NCBI RefSeq assembly: GCF_004006175.1
Contig: NZ_CP033219.1
Location: 3,906,001 to 3,970,000 of the forward strand
Reading direction: 5' to 3'
Source of the DNA: Parasedimentitalea marina
Lineage (GTDB): Bacteria > Pseudomonadota > Alphaproteobacteria > Rhodobacterales > Rhodobacteraceae
DNA: 64,000 nt
Within the stretch, counting starts at the first letter, position 1. Every line of letters starts with the position of its first letter. The position numbers and the translations under genes were made by a program. Shown piece after piece: positions 33,951-42,475 of the stretch. The notes beneath the pieces are model-generated. The model made no database searches. It was given only the letters and a program-made list of their open reading frames with translations, and had not been told where the DNA came from.

Positions 33951-35351
33951 TTACTCGTCCCCAGTCAGATCCGTCACTTGCCGCGCATCGCTTTCTACCT
34001 GCGCCGGAGACGCCAATTCCGATCCACTCGCAACCACTCCCATGGCCTCAAACTTACGGGCCGAAGGCAGCACCCGCGCCTCCAGGGATCCCACCGCCTT
34101 GTTGTAGCTGCTGACAGACGAGGACAGTGCCCGACCAACCGAGGCCAGATTGCTGGAAAACGTCACCAGACGTTTGTACAACTCCTTGGCTGTGTCCTGC
34201 ACTTCTAGTGCATTCGTGGCCATCTTTTCCTGCTGCCAGCCATAGGCAATGGATTTCACCAGCGCCATCAACGTGGTCGGCGTGGCGATCAAAACTTTGT
34301 TCTCAAACGCATATTCGATCAGCCCGGGGTCCACTTCAGCCGCTGCCGACACAAAGGTCTCACCGGGGATGAACATCACCACAAAATCCGGCGTTTCACC
34401 CAGTGCCGTTTGATAGGCCTTAGAGGAAAGCTGTTTCACATGGGTTCGCACATGGCGGGCATGACGCGACAAATGCTCTTGCTGTTGCTCAGGCGTTTCA
34501 GCCTCCAGTGCATCCAGATATCCATCCAGCGGAGTTTTGGCATCCACCACGATGCTTTTGCCACCGGGAATGCGCACAATCGCATCGGGGCGACGCAAAC
34601 CGTCATCAGTCCCGAGGCTCTTTTCCAGATCATAATCCACATGTTCGGCCATGCCTGCCATGTCGAACACTTGCCGCAATTGCATTTCGCCCCAACGGCC
34701 GCGTGTCTTGGGCGCTCGCAACGCCTGCACTAGCTTACGGGTCTCGCCACCCAGTGCCGCCTGCCCGTCGGTCAGGGCTTTCACCTGCTCGCGGATGGCG
34801 CCGTAGGCCTCGGTCCGGGCCTGCTCAATCTCTTTTATGCGTTCGCCAAACTGACCCAGCTTTTCGTCCAACGGCTTTACCAAGCCTTCGATTGCAGCAT
34901 GGCGTTTTGCCAGATCTGCATCGGCCGTTTGGGAATGGGTTTTGAACCGCTCGCTGACCAGCGACAGGAAGTTTTCGGAATTTTGTTTGAGAACGCCGGA
35001 TGCCATTGTTGAAAACTCGTGCTTCAGCTTCTGGTTCATCTTGTCCAGCTCTTCAAGGCGCACATCATGTTCACTTTTCAGCGCCCGCACTTCGGCCTCG
35101 GCCTGATGCCGCGCCGCCACCTCGCCATCGCGCAACTGTCGCAGTGCAGCAAGCTCTCCACTCAACTCCGGCACCCGGGCGACTTCGCTCTGCATCGAGG
35201 CACAGGCCTGGCGCAGCTCTATATTCTCGCTCCGCAGGTCTTCGACCACAGCGGCCTGTCTGCCCGCCACACGCCAAAGAACTGCAAACAATGCGGCTGC
35301 CACGGCAAACACCAGTGCGGCGACGGGCCACAGGTTCGGATCTACTTGCAC
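33951..35351 (-). CDS. rmuC: DNA recombination protein RmuC
   Basis: A 466-residue protein. An N-terminal transmembrane helix (about 8-27) and a long coiled coil (35-190) lead to the PD-(D/E)xK-like nuclease core. The core includes GRWGEMQLRQVFDMAGM, RPDAIVRIPGGKSIVVDAK-type sequence (Asp and Lys of the active site) and FVVMFIPGE. RmuC limits inversion and rearrangement at repeats. The start is GTG 35351 with GGGAG about 8 bases upstream. It follows mutL by 30 bases, giving a two-gene genome-stability operon. Confidence 0.95.
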   Translation of the reverse strand: MQVDPNLWPVAALVFAVAAALFAVLWRVAGRQAAVVEDLRSENIELRQACASMQSEVARVPELSGELAALRQLRDGEVAARHQAEAEVRALKSEHDVRLEELDKMNQKLKHEFSTMASGVLKQNSENFLSLVSERFKTHSQTADADLAKRHAAIEGLVKPLDEKLGQFGERIKEIEQARTEAYGAIREQVKALTDGQAALGGETRKLVQALRAPKTRGRWGEMQLRQVFDMAGMAEHVDYDLEKSLGTDDGLRRPDAIVRIPGGKSIVVDAKTPLDGYLDALEAETPEQQQEHLSRHARHVRTHVKQLSSKAYQTALGETPDFVVMFIPGETFVSAAAEVDPGLIEYAFENKVLIATPTTLMALVKSIAYGWQQEKMATNALEVQDTAKELYKRLVTFSSNLASVGRALSSSVSSYNKAVGSLEARVLPSARKFEAMGVVASGSELASPAQVESDARQVTDLTGDE

Positions 35352-35381
35352 AGATGTGCTCCCTGTAATGGGCTTGAACGC

Positions 35382-37277
35382 TTATGTGCGCCCAAACAGC
35401 CGTTCAATATCGGCCAGTTTCAATTCAACATAGGTAGGACGGCCATGATTGCACTGGCCGGAATGCGGCGTCGCCTCCATCTCGCGCAACAGGGCGTTCA
35501 TCTCTTCACCGCGCATCCGGCGCCCGGACCGGATCGAGCCATGACAGGCTACCCGGCTCAGGATTGCCTCGACCTTGGCCTGCACCAACTGGCTGCTGCC
35601 CTGATCGTCCAGCTCGTCCAGAATATCCTTGATCATCGCCTCGGCGTTGACCTCACCCAGAATGGCCGGCGTTTCGCGTACCGCAACAGCGCCACCGCCA
35701 AAGGGTTCAATCCCCAGCCCAAACTTAGCCAATTCATCCGCCACCTCCAACAGCTTGGCGCTGTCGTTATCGCTCAGCTCGACAATCTCGGGGATCAGCA
35801 GGGCCTGCGCGGCCACACCGTTTTCGGCCATCTGGTGTTTCAGCTTTTCGTAGACCAGCCGCTCATGCGCGGCATGCTGATCGACGATTACCATACCGTC
35901 AGCGGTTTGCGCGACGATATAGTTTTCATGCACCTGCCCGCGTGCCGCACCCAGCGGCAGATGCTCGGCCCCGGGCACGCTGTCCTCACCCGCAGGTGAC
36001 ATGGGCCCCGGGGCATCGATCAGCTGGCCACTGTAACTCTCGGATAATTCCGCAAAGCCCATACTGGGCGGCATCTCAGCGGGACGTTGAGCGGCATAGG
36101 ACGCCCCGCGAGCACCCATTGACGGGCGGTCCATCTGATAGATCCGTGGCGCCATACCCGGTGTGGCAACGGGTTCCGGCATCATCGCGCCTAAGGTTGC
36201 ACCGCCGACGGTGGTTGACGCCCTATGACCCGCCTCGGCCAATGCATGGCGCAGGGCGGACACGATCAGCCCGCGGGCAATGCCGGGATCACGAAACCGC
36301 ACCTCGGATTTGGCCGGGTGGACGTTGACGTCCACCAGTTCCGGGTCGCAATCGATGAACAGCGCCGCCGCCGGGTGACGGTCGCGGCTCAGGAAATCAA
36401 AATAAGCGCCACGCAGCGCGCCCTGCAGCATCTTATCCTTCACTGGCCGGGTGTTGACGAACAGGAACTGCGCCACTGCCGCGCCACGAGAATAGGTTGG
36501 CAGCGCCGCATAACCATACAGCCGGATGCCGTCGCGGGTGGCGTCGATTTTCAGCGCGTTTTCGGCGAACTCGCGCCCCAGAACCGAGGCCAGCCGACCG
36601 TGTAATGCATCAAACAGATCGCCACTCAGCGGGTCAGCGCGGAACGTCACCCGCCCCTGTCCGCCGCCCGAGACATCGCGCAGGGTGAACCCGATCGAGG
36701 GTTCCGCCATCGCCAGCCGCTTCACCACATCCGAAATCGCCTGCGATTCTGCCCGGTCGGTACGCATGAATTTCAACCGCGCGGGCGTGGCATAAAACAG
36801 ATCGGACAGCTCCACCACGGTGCCAGATCGCAATGCGGCAGGGCGCACAGGCTCCATCTTGCCGCCCGCCACCTTGATCATCGCCGCATCATGGCCCTCG
36901 GCACGGCTGGTAATACTCAGCCGTCCTACCGCTCCCAAACTGGGCAGGGCCTCGCCACGAAAGCCAAAGGTGTGGATGTTCAGCAGGTCCGAACCATCGA
37001 TTTTTGAGGTCGCATGGCGCGACAGGGCCAGCGGCAGATCCTCGGGCGACATGCCGCAACCGTCATCAGTAATACGGATCAGGGTTTTTCCGCCGTCGGC
37101 TATTTCGATGCCAATACGGGTGGCGCCTGCGTCGATAGCGTTTTCAACCAGTTCCTTAACCGCCGAGGCAGGTCGTTCCACCACCTCACCGGCTGCAATC
37201 CGGTTGATGGCGGCATCATCCAACTGACGGATGACTGGGCGAGCGCTGTCGCTGATCTGGGGGTCTGGCGTATCCAT
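35382..37277 (-). CDS. mutL: DNA mismatch repair protein MutL
   Basis: A 631-residue protein. The N-terminal GHKL ATPase (1-340) has [20 protein letters not shown] and [10 protein letters not shown] Pro/Gly/Met-rich linker covers about 355-440. The C-terminal domain contains [13 protein letters not shown], an exact DQHA-x2-E-x4-E endonuclease motif, and [12 protein letters not shown], the C-N-H-G-R-P zinc-site motif. It is therefore the nicking type of MutL, as expected in bacteria without MutH. ATG 37277. Separated from the metal-transport operon upstream by a strong hairpin. Confidence 0.97.
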   Translation of the reverse strand: MDTPDPQISDSARPVIRQLDDAAINRIAAGEVVERPASAVKELVENAIDAGATRIGIEIADGGKTLIRITDDGCGMSPEDLPLALSRHATSKIDGSDLLNIHTFGFRGEALPSLGAVGRLSITSRAEGHDAAMIKVAGGKMEPVRPAALRSGTVVELSDLFYATPARLKFMRTDRAESQAISDVVKRLAMAEPSIGFTLRDVSGGGQGRVTFRADPLSGDLFDALHGRLASVLGREFAENALKIDATRDGIRLYGYAALPTYSRGAAVAQFLFVNTRPVKDKMLQGALRGAYFDFLSRDRHPAAALFIDCDPELVDVNVHPAKSEVRFRDPGIARGLIVSALRHALAEAGHRASTTVGGATLGAMMPEPVATPGMAPRIYQMDRPSMGARGASYAAQRPAEMPPSMGFAELSESYSGQLIDAPGPMSPAGEDSVPGAEHLPLGAARGQVHENYIVAQTADGMVIVDQHAAHERLVYEKLKHQMAENGVAAQALLIPEIVELSDNDSAKLLEVADELAKFGLGIEPFGGGAVAVRETPAILGEVNAEAMIKDILDELDDQGSSQLVQAKVEAILSRVACHGSIRSGRRMRGEEMNALLREMEATPHSGQCNHGRPTYVELKLADIERLFGRT

Positions 37278-37323
37278 ACCGCTAAATTTAGCAGAGCCGC
37301 GAGATTCTACCAGCCATTTAGAG

Positions 37324-37358
37324 AGGCTCCTGAGTACAGGTTATGCACTCAGGAGCCT
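37324..37358 (-). terminator. Hairpin between metal-transport operon and mutL
   Basis: AGGCTCCTGAGT (37324-37335) and its perfect 12-base complement (37347-37358) flank an 11-base loop. It starts 10 bases after the stop of the last permease gene. There is no T-run on the minus strand, so termination is likely but inferred. Confidence 0.6.
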
Positions 37359-37367
37359 ATTCGTTTG

Positions 37368-38297
37368 TTAAACGCCGACCGGTGCGCCGCTGCGGTTCCG
37401 GCAGGGACCGAACCGGGCTGAAACCGCCAGTATCAATCCTGAAACGGTGGCTATCATACCCGCCGCGCTGACCGCGTCCTGCGCGCCCAGCCACAGAGGG
37501 CCGTAGCCTGCCAGCACATAACCGAATACAGCGGAGAGCACCGCAAAGCCAACGCTCCAGGCAACCTGGCCCTCCAGGTGGTTTGACATCATGCGCGCAG
37601 CGGCGGGGGGGCAGATGAACATGGCAATCACAATGATCGATCCCACCGCATCAAAGGCCGCCACCGCCGCCACTGCTGCGGTGATCACCAGTGCCAACCC
37701 CAGCAGGTTGGTGCGTATCCCCAATGTGCGGGCAAAGCCTTCGTCAAAAGTCGAGATCTTCAGCACCCGCCAGAATACCGCAATAAACAGCACCACCGCC
37801 AGCAATGTCAGCGCCATGCGCGGCAGTTCAACCGGCAGATGGGCCAGCGCCTGCGGATCCAAAAGCGAGGACCAGCCGGTGGCGTCCAGCCAGATCAGAC
37901 TTTCCAGATTACCATACAGCGCGTGTTCCACATCCAGATGCACTGACGATGTATCGGTTTGTTCCAGCAGCAGCACGCCGCCAGCAAACATGGTGGTAAA
38001 CACCACCCCCATTGCAGCGCCGGGTTCGATCCGACCCAGACGGCGGATCGCCTCGATCAGCACCACCGCAACGACCGCTGCGCCAGCGGCACCCAGCATC
38101 ATTGGCGCGGCAGAAATAGCGCCGGTCAGCAGGAACGCCACCACGATGCCCGGCAGCACCACATGGCTGATGGCATCGCCGATCAGTGCCTGTTTGCGCA
38201 GCAACAGGAAATTCCCCGGCAGAGCGCAGGCCACAGCAGCAAAGATACCAATCAGTAGCGGGGTCAGCGACAGGGGGACGAACTCTTCACCGCTCAT
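37368..38297 (-). CDS. Mn/Zn/Fe ABC transporter permease (TroD/MntD-like)
   Basis: A 309-residue inner-membrane protein with eight or nine helices, of the ABC-3 family. The conserved cytoplasmic loop that contacts the ATPase is LGIRTNLLGLALVI-like, following FDEGFARTL. GDAISHVVLPGIVVAFLL near the N-terminus contains the family's H. It overlaps the preceding permease gene by four bases (ATGA). It is the second, plain permease of the pair and lies last in the four-gene operon. Confidence 0.92.
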   Translation of the reverse strand: MSGEEFVPLSLTPLLIGIFAAVACALPGNFLLLRKQALIGDAISHVVLPGIVVAFLLTGAISAAPMMLGAAGAAVVAVVLIEAIRRLGRIEPGAAMGVVFTTMFAGGVLLLEQTDTSSVHLDVEHALYGNLESLIWLDATGWSSLLDPQALAHLPVELPRMALTLLAVVLFIAVFWRVLKISTFDEGFARTLGIRTNLLGLALVITAAVAAVAAFDAVGSIIVIAMFICPPAAARMMSNHLEGQVAWSVGFAVLSAVFGYVLAGYGPLWLGAQDAVSAAGMIATVSGLILAVSARFGPCRNRSGAPVGV

Positions 38298-39499
38298 GCC
38301 AGAACCTCCTTGGGGCCGCCAATATGGCGATCAATTTCGGTAATTTGATCTTGGGTCAACACAGATTCGATCTGACGCAACCCGTCATACAAGGCCGCTG
38401 CGGCCTCGTGTGCCTGATCGCTGCGCACCACCGCCCAGCGCCGTTCATCCCGCAGCGCCTTGGCCGCGCGAGCCTTGCCTTTGTCGGTGGCGACGCCATC
38501 GGCGCGCACCAGACCACCATTGCGCAGCAGGCGCAGGGTCAGCTTTTCATAAATCGGTTGCCCCTGTGCCAGCGCCAGCAGGCCCTGACGCAGGTGCACC
38601 CGGCGCTGAAATCTAAAGTGACGTAATACCGCCGCCAGCACGCCCCTATTGGGGGCGAACAGCAGTGAGAACAGGAACAAGGCAAAGCTCATCAATACGA
38701 TGATCGGTCCCGTGGGCAGGTTTGGGGCCGAAGCCGACATCGCTGCGCCGATATAGGCCGACAAACCACCTGCCAGTCCGGCCAATAGCACGACGTAATC
38801 AGAACGTTCGGTCCAGAACCGCGCCGTCACAGCGGGGATGATCAGCAAGGCCACGATCAGGATCAACCCAACGATTTTCAGGCCCACCACGGTGACAGCC
38901 ATCACCAGCCCCATCATCGCCATGTCAATCTTGCTGACTGGCAACCCACGGGCGGCGGCATATTCGGGATCAAAGGCCACCAGCGTCATTGGCCGTCGGA
39001 TCAGCAGGATCAGCAGCAGCGTCACCGCGCCGCCAACCGCGATCACCATCGCATCGGCCCAGAGCATCCCGGCGGTTGACCCCAACAGGAACCCTTCGAG
39101 CCCGGCCTGCCGGCCGACACCCAGCGTCTGGATTACCGTCAGCAACACAATGCCAAAACCAAAGAACACCGACAAAACCGAGCCAATCGCCGCGTCCTCG
39201 GCCAGACGGGTGTTGCGGGTCAGCCAGTTCAGGCACCACAGCCCGGCACTGGCTGAAACAGCCGAGCCAAGCAGCAGCCCCACCAGGTTACGGCCATCAC
39301 CGCCGAAGCTGGCCATAAGGATGAAGGCCAAACAGACCCCCGGCAGGGTGGCATGCGAGATGGCATCACTGACCAGCGCCCGCTTGCGCAGAAACAGAAA
39401 GGTCCCGGTGACCCCTGCGGACACCCCCAGTAAGGTCGCACCAATTGCCACCAGCGTGGCGTTATAGCCAAGCTGCAACAGCAGAGCATCAATCAACAT
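38294..39499 (-). CDS. Mn/Zn/Fe ABC transporter permease with C-terminal DtxR-like winged helix (TroC-like)
   Basis: A 401-residue protein. About eight transmembrane helices (1-285) have the ABC-3 marks SDAISHATLPG and FDPEYAAARGLPV. A soluble tail of about 115 residues follows (LRHFRFQRRVHLRQGL... to ITEIDRHIGG). It reads as a winged-helix plus DtxR dimerisation-like segment (KLTLRLLRNGGLVRADG, then SDQAHEAAAALYDGLRQIE). Such tails occur on TroC/SitC-type subunits and are usually not DNA regulators themselves. It lies 5 bases after the ATPase gene. Confidence 0.9.
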   Translation of the reverse strand: MLIDALLLQLGYNATLVAIGATLLGVSAGVTGTFLFLRKRALVSDAISHATLPGVCLAFILMASFGGDGRNLVGLLLGSAVSASAGLWCLNWLTRNTRLAEDAAIGSVLSVFFGFGIVLLTVIQTLGVGRQAGLEGFLLGSTAGMLWADAMVIAVGGAVTLLLILLIRRPMTLVAFDPEYAAARGLPVSKIDMAMMGLVMAVTVVGLKIVGLILIVALLIIPAVTARFWTERSDYVVLLAGLAGGLSAYIGAAMSASAPNLPTGPIIVLMSFALFLFSLLFAPNRGVLAAVLRHFRFQRRVHLRQGLLALAQGQPIYEKLTLRLLRNGGLVRADGVATDKGKARAAKALRDERRWAVVRSDQAHEAAAALYDGLRQIESVLTQDQITEIDRHIGGPKEVLA

Positions 39500-39504
39500 G
39501 TTGG

Positions 39505-40308
39505 TTATCCCAGTGCCAGTGCAAGCTGATCCACCTGCGCCGTCGCCAGGCGTCCGCCATAGGCGGCTTGCAGGGTTTCGGCGGTAAAGGCTTCGGCCAC
39601 TGTGCCCTCTGCCACTTTGTTGGTGTTGATCAGGAACACATTGTCGAAATAATCCGTCACAGTGGCCAAATCGTGATGCACCACGACAACGGTTTTACCC
39701 GCTTCACGCAGGGCTTTTAGAACACTGATAATGGCCTTCTCGGTTGCTGCATCTACCCCGGCAAAGGGTTCGTCCAGCAGATACAGGTCAGCGCCTTGAG
39801 CAAGGGCCCGCGCCAAGAATACGCGTTGTTGCTGGCCGCCGGACAGCTGGCCAATCTGACGGGTGGCAAAGTCGCCCATACCAACCCGTTCCAGACAGTC
39901 CATCGCCGCCGCCTTGTGATGGCCACGCAAACGACCCAGCAGGCCCAGCTCACGGTAGAGACCCATTAGCACCACATCGATCACCCGCGTCGGGAAATCC
40001 CAGTCTACACTGGCCCGTTGCGGCACATAAGCAATGCGCGCACGCTGCGCATCCAGTGGTTTACCAAACACCTGAATCTGTCCAGATACCGGCGGTACAA
40101 TACCCAGCGCGGCCTTGAGCATGGTGGATTTGCCGGCCCCGTTAGGACCGATAATCGCCGTCATCTTGCCCGGCTCAACAGTCATATCGACCGAGAAAAC
40201 GGCGGGCTTTTGCCCATAAGACACAGTTAAACCGCGGATCGCCAGCGGGCTGTCATCTAGCCCATGGTCTTGTTGAACCTGTCCGTTGCTGCTTGCCAAA
40301 TCTAACAT
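39505..40308 (-). CDS. Mn/Zn/Fe ABC transporter ATP-binding protein (TroB/ZnuC-like)
   Basis: A 267-residue ATPase. Walker A GPNGAGKSTMLKA, signature LSGGQQQRVFLARAL, Walker B LYLLDEPFAGVD and switch VVVHHDL are all canonical. The IAYVPQRASVDWDFP Q-loop stretch is typical of the metal-transport subfamily. A 25-residue polar N-terminus precedes the first strand. It starts two bases after the binding-protein stop codon. Confidence 0.95.
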   Translation of the reverse strand: MLDLASSNGQVQQDHGLDDSPLAIRGLTVSYGQKPAVFSVDMTVEPGKMTAIIGPNGAGKSTMLKAALGIVPPVSGQIQVFGKPLDAQRARIAYVPQRASVDWDFPTRVIDVVLMGLYRELGLLGRLRGHHKAAAMDCLERVGMGDFATRQIGQLSGGQQQRVFLARALAQGADLYLLDEPFAGVDAATEKAIISVLKALREAGKTVVVVHHDLATVTDYFDNVFLINTNKVAEGTVAEAFTAETLQAAYGGRLATAQVDQLALALG

Positions 40309-40310
40309 CC

Positions 40311-41276
40311 TCAGGACCCTGCCGACAGTTTTCCAGCCATACCACGCTCCGGCACCTGTGCGCCCAGCGCCCCACCGATGGTCGTAATATTGTGGTCCAG
40401 CATTCCGATGTAGGTGCCTTCATAGGTGCCATCGGCGCCCATGGCATCCGAGAACAACTCGCCACCGACCCGGACCTCGTGGCCCTGCGCCGCCGCGCCT
40501 TCGATCAGGGCCCGCATCGAGCGGTCCGAGACCGAACTTTCGACAAAGACCGCATCAATCTGACGCTCAACCAACATGTTCACCAGCTCTCCGATCCGGT
40601 TCAGGCCCGCTTCGGACTGGGTTGAAATACCCTGGATACCCAGAACCTCGAACCCATAGGACTGACCAAAATAGCCAAAGGCGTCATGGGCTGTAACCAG
40701 AACCTTGTTGCGATCCGGTACGGTCGCCAGCACGTTTGCGCCATATGCAACCAACTGATCCAAATCCGCGAGATGCGTTTCGGCATTGGCCGCAAAGATG
40801 TCAGCCGCCTCTGGGCGCGCATCGGTCAGTGCCTTTTGCACTTCGACAACAACCAGCTTCCACAACACCGGCGTCATCCAGACGTGTGGGTCATATTTGT
40901 CGGCATAGGTATCATGGCCGCGCAGCAGATCCTTAGGCAGCCCTTCGGCCACTGCAACCACCTGACGCTTGCGCTCGAGATCGTGAAAGAAGTCACCCAT
41001 CTGCGCCTCTAGGTACAGACCGTGCCACAAAACCAGATCGGCGCGTGTCATCGCAACGATGTCTGACCGGGTTTGACGATAGGCATGTGGGTCAACCCCC
41101 GGCCCCATCAATCCACGTACCTCTACCAAATCGCCACCGATCTGGCGTGCAGCATCCGCAATCATTCCTGTGGTGGCGACAATCTTCAGCGGCGCTTCGG
41201 CACGGGTTTGCGATGCCATTATTGGCAGAGACATCACAATTATTAGCCCCATCAGGGCAATCTGGCGAATCCACAT
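40311..41276 (-). CDS. Metal ABC transporter substrate-binding protein (TroA/MntA/ZnuA family)
   Basis: A 321-residue cluster-9 binding protein with a signal peptide (about 1-26). Metal ligands: H64 in VDPHAY, His in DPHVWM, the TAHDAFGYF segment, and Asp in GELFSDAMG. The His-rich loop of zinc-specific ZnuA is missing, which favours manganese (or iron) over zinc, but this is not decisive. ATG 41276 is chosen because AAGGA lies 7 bases upstream; a longer frame would run into the operator. First gene of the operon, preceded by two operator-like repeats. Confidence 0.93.
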   Translation of the reverse strand: MWIRQIALMGLIIVMSLPIMASQTRAEAPLKIVATTGMIADAARQIGGDLVEVRGLMGPGVDPHAYRQTRSDIVAMTRADLVLWHGLYLEAQMGDFFHDLERKRQVVAVAEGLPKDLLRGHDTYADKYDPHVWMTPVLWKLVVVEVQKALTDARPEAADIFAANAETHLADLDQLVAYGANVLATVPDRNKVLVTAHDAFGYFGQSYGFEVLGIQGISTQSEAGLNRIGELVNMLVERQIDAVFVESSVSDRSMRALIEGAAAQGHEVRVGGELFSDAMGADGTYEGTYIGMLDHNITTIGGALGAQVPERGMAGKLSAGS

Positions 41277-41311
41277 GGAGGAGTCCTTTTTGACATCATT
41301 TTGGCTGAATA

Positions 41312-41357
41312 TGAGAACCATTCGCAACTAAGTCAACGCAAATGCGACTTATTCGCA
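41312..41357. promoter_or_regulatory. Tandem 15-bp operator-like sites upstream of the metal-transport operon
   Basis: TGCGACTTATTCGCA (41343-41357; TGCGA/TCGCA perfect arms) and TGAGAACCATTCGCA (41312-41326) share 11 of 15 bases. They are 31 bases apart, close to three helical turns. They lie 36-81 bases before the binding-protein ATG. The size and position suit a Fur-superfamily repressor such as Mur/Fur or Zur. Confidence 0.6.
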
Positions 41358-41473
41358 AAAAAGAGCTTATTTTTGTCCAAATAGTCAAATTTTCTGTGCG
41401 GAATGCGCCCCAGTTGCTTGCGTAAGAGGTCGCAGTCATGCCACCGTCACCTCTAAGCTTTCGAGGACGCATG

Positions 41474-42463
41474 ATGGACAGCCAAACAGCAGAACGAACC
41501 GCGCAGTTGCCGCAGGTGACCGAACCGCGCAATCCCGGCATGGCACTGGATCTGGACTGGGTCGCTAACGTGCAGGCCAATACTTCGGCTATTGAGCGCC
41601 GCGCCGCCAGCCTGCCCGGTCGACGCAGCGTCAAAAAGGATTATCAGGCCGCTTGGTTGCTAAAGGCGATCACCCTGATCGATCTGACCACCCTGTCCGG
41701 CGACGACACTGCGGGCCGGGTGCGGCGTCTGTGCTCCAAGGCACGCCAACCCGTGCGGACAGAATTGCTCGACGCGCTTGGCGTTGATGGCATCACCACC
41801 GGTGCGGTCTGCGTCTATCACGACATGATCGCCCCTGCGGTGCAGGCCCTGCAGGGGTCTGACATTCCTGTCGCCGCCGTCTCAACCGGGTTTCCCGCTG
41901 GCCTGTCGCCGTTTCACCTGCGGCTGGCCGAGATTGAGGAAAGTGTCAAAGCAGGTGCCAAAGAGATCGACATCGTCATCTCCCGTCGCCATGTTCTGAC
42001 CCAGAACTGGCAAGCGCTCTATGACGAAATGAAAGCCTTTCGCGCGGCCTGTGGCGATGCTCACGTCAAGGCCATCCTCGCCACGGGCGAGCTGGGCACC
42101 CTGCGCAATGTCGCCCGGGCCTCGCTGATCTGCATGATGGCCGGGGCTGACTTCATCAAGACCTCGACCGGCAAGGAAAGCGTCAACGCAACCCTGCCCG
42201 TGTCATTGGTGATGATCCGCGCTATCCGCGACTATTACGATCGTACTGGCTATCGGGTCGGCTACAAACCGGCTGGCGGCATTTCCAAGGCCAAGGATTC
42301 GCTGGTCTACCTGTCGCTGATCAAAGAGGAGCTGGGGGATCGCTGGTTGATGCCAGACCTGTTCCGCTTTGGTGCCAGCTCGCTGCTGGGCGATATCGAA
42401 CGCCAGCTGGAACACCACGTCACCGGCGCCTACTCGGCCGGCTACCGCCACGCGATGGGCTAA
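41474..42463 (+). CDS. deoC: Deoxyribose-phosphate aldolase
   Basis: A 329-residue class I aldolase splitting 2-deoxyribose-5-phosphate to acetaldehyde and glyceraldehyde-3-phosphate. The Schiff-base lysine is in FIKTSTGKES, the proton-relay lysine in VGYKPAGGISKAKD, and the general-acid Asp region in KEIDIVIS. The N-terminus is about 70 residues longer than in E. coli DeoC, as in eukaryotic and alphaproteobacterial forms. Two adjacent ATGs (41471, 41474) occur; GAGGAC is better spaced for 41474. It is 12 bases upstream of the aldehyde dehydrogenase, which can oxidise the acetaldehyde. Confidence 0.95.
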   Translation: MDSQTAERTAQLPQVTEPRNPGMALDLDWVANVQANTSAIERRAASLPGRRSVKKDYQAAWLLKAITLIDLTTLSGDDTAGRVRRLCSKARQPVRTELLDALGVDGITTGAVCVYHDMIAPAVQALQGSDIPVAAVSTGFPAGLSPFHLRLAEIEESVKAGAKEIDIVISRRHVLTQNWQALYDEMKAFRAACGDAHVKAILATGELGTLRNVARASLICMMAGADFIKTSTGKESVNATLPVSLVMIRAIRDYYDRTGYRVGYKPAGGISKAKDSLVYLSLIKEELGDRWLMPDLFRFGASSLLGDIERQLEHHVTGAYSAGYRHAMG

Positions 42464-42475
42464 GGGATCAGAACA

